From NCBI GenBank assembly GCA_023433505.1, contig JAEZCO010000074.1, positions 1 through 50,225 of the forward strand: a stretch of 50,225 nt of DNA, given 5' to 3'. The notes under the pieces were generated by a model. That model saw nothing but the letters and a program-made list of their open reading frames with translations, made no database searches and was not told the origin of the DNA. Each line of letters starts with the position of its first letter. The stretch's first letter is position 1. The position numbers and the translations under genes were made by a program. The DNA comes from Bacillota bacterium. Lineage in GTDB: Bacteria; Bacillota; Clostridia; Acetivibrionales; DTU013. Of this stretch, positions 49,696 to 50,225 are shown piece after piece.

Positions 49696-49973
49696 TTTCC
49701 CTCATCCCTCGATTGCCTTAAACGCTCCGTCATATTGAGCTCCAATCCGGCAGTAAGGTCCCTTGCCTTTTTGAGCCCCGGCTTACGCACGCTATACTCC
49801 TGGGCATATTCCATCAACACCATGCTATCGTTATTGCGCTTGGGTCTGAGTATGATCGTGCCGTCCTTTACCTGAGCCTGGAGATAGTCGCCAAAATTTA
49901 ACGTAAGCTGCTCCCTGATCTCTTTAGGTAAAGTTATTTGGCCCTTTGATGTCATTTTTATTTCGTAATTCAT
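49692..49973 (-). CDS. AbrB/SpoVT-family antitoxin (VapB-like)
   Basis: A 93-residue swapped-hairpin DNA-binding protein. MTSKGQITLPKEIREQLTL is the AbrB signature, and DGTIILRPK closes the fold. The C-terminal tail (RQSRDEGK) would bind the PIN toxin. It precedes the toxin with a 4-bp overlap and likely represses its own promoter. A heptamer tandem repeat lies just upstream (49990-50015). Confidence 0.88.
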   Translation of the reverse strand: MNYEIKMTSKGQITLPKEIREQLTLNFGDYLQAQVKDGTIILRPKRNNDSMVLMEYAQEYSVRKPGLKKARDLTAGLELNMTERLRQSRDEGK

Positions 49974-49989
49974 ATTCCGCCATCATTCC

Positions 49990-50015
49990 TTACTTCTTAC
50001 TTCTTACTTCTTACT
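49990..50015. repeat. Heptanucleotide tandem repeat upstream of antitoxin
   Basis: TTACTTC repeated three times plus a partial unit; on the minus strand this is repeated GAAGTAA, 17-42 bp upstream of the antitoxin ATG. Such arrays can change length by slippage and so alter expression. Confidence 0.8.
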
Positions 50016-50146
50016 AAAATAATAATATAAATAAGCTGGATTTGCAATAAAATGTTTTGCATTCAAACCGCATAAATAAAAAGACAGGCCTATTTTCTAA
50101 GGTTCTTGCTCAAGATCGGGTAAATTACAATTAGAAACTCAAAGGA

Positions 50147-50173
50147 AAATGATATCAGCAGATATCATTTTTT
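50147..50173 (+). terminator. Hairpin plus T-run in right terminal repeat
   Basis: Stem AAATGATATC/GATATCATTT with loop AGCA followed by a T-run on the plus strand. Confidence 0.65.
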
Positions 50174-50186
50174 CTTTGAAAATATA

Positions 50187-50215
50187 TTTCTTAACTTTGG
50201 GTATTATGGTATAAT
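50187..50215 (+). promoter_or_regulatory. Outward promoter in right terminal repeat
   Basis: TTTCTT and TATAAT with 17-nt spacing and an extended -10 (TGG); points off the right end. Confidence 0.6.
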
Positions 50216-50225
50216 GTAAGTGAAT

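Larger units (their letters stand above)
50101..50225. repeat. Right copy of 125-bp terminal inverted repeat
   Basis: Exact reverse complement of 9-133. It starts GGTTCTTGCTCAAGATCGGG, holds the same palindrome and an outward promoter, and reaches the window end. Confidence 0.9.

Noticed and set aside
49990..50015. Possible CRISPR array
   Set aside because: Units are 7 bp with no spacers. No CRISPR array or cas gene is seen in the window.

Overview
The window looks like a chromosomal contig from a spore-forming, probably anaerobic Clostridia-class bacterium. Evidence: an alpha/beta-type small acid-soluble spore protein, a possible Spo0E-like peptide, a PerR-rubrerythrin pair, a glmS ribozyme, the Firmicutes order cdaA-cdaR-(FAD protein)-glmM-glmS, and strong Shine-Dalgarno sites with many TTG/GTG starts. 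Species assignment is not possible from sequence alone. Both ends carry the same perfect 125-bp inverted repeat with an outward promoter, so the contig probably lies between two inverted copies of one repeated element.

1-7.3 kb: a TIM-barrel 'hydrolase', two glycosyltransferases, a three-histidine-box fatty acid desaturase, then perR-rbr reading the other way under a promoter with a 7-1-7 operator. 7.4-14 kb: a run of small minus-strand accessory genes (phosphoglycerate mutase-like phosphatase, methyltransferases, HAD phosphatase, APH-like kinase, nucleotidyltransferase-like protein, lipoprotein, DUF362, VOC). 14-18.1 kb: a decayed mobilizable element (relaxase remnant, DUF3847, sigma/anti-sigma pair) that appears to have cut into genes on both sides. 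18.1-23.4 kb: an accessory cluster (two P-loop kinases, a phospholipase C-like protein, two alpha/alpha-toroid proteins, a methyltransferase) interleaved with broken genes (GrpB/GNAT chimera, HAD fragment, pyrE fragment).

23.8-35.6 kb is core metabolism: glmS with its ribozyme and long leader, glmM, an FAD protein, cdaR and cdaA (cell-wall amino sugar synthesis coupled to c-di-AMP), then the AmmeMemoRadiSam genes, an unannotated 33-aa membrane peptide and a Cof-type HAD phosphatase. 35.9-42.3 kb: a flavin reductase-like protein, a YdeI-like protein, a small membrane protein, a BlaI/M56 regulator-sensor pair with two operators, tRNA-Leu(UAG), and a retropepsin-like protein with an overlapping 84-aa partner. 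42.4-45.9 kb: metallophosphoesterase, pgi, Spo0E-like peptide and SASP. 45.9-49.2 kb: a Gfo/Idh/MocA oxidoreductase, a ThuA protein and a LacI regulator with two identical operators. A VapBC-like toxin-antitoxin pair closes the window.

Two dispersed repeat families sit between genes: R1, a structured element closed by an inverted repeat (three copies), and R2, a palindromic element of about 100 bp (two copies). Two genes appear to start at non-standard AUA or AUC codons placed at normal distance from good Shine-Dalgarno sites.
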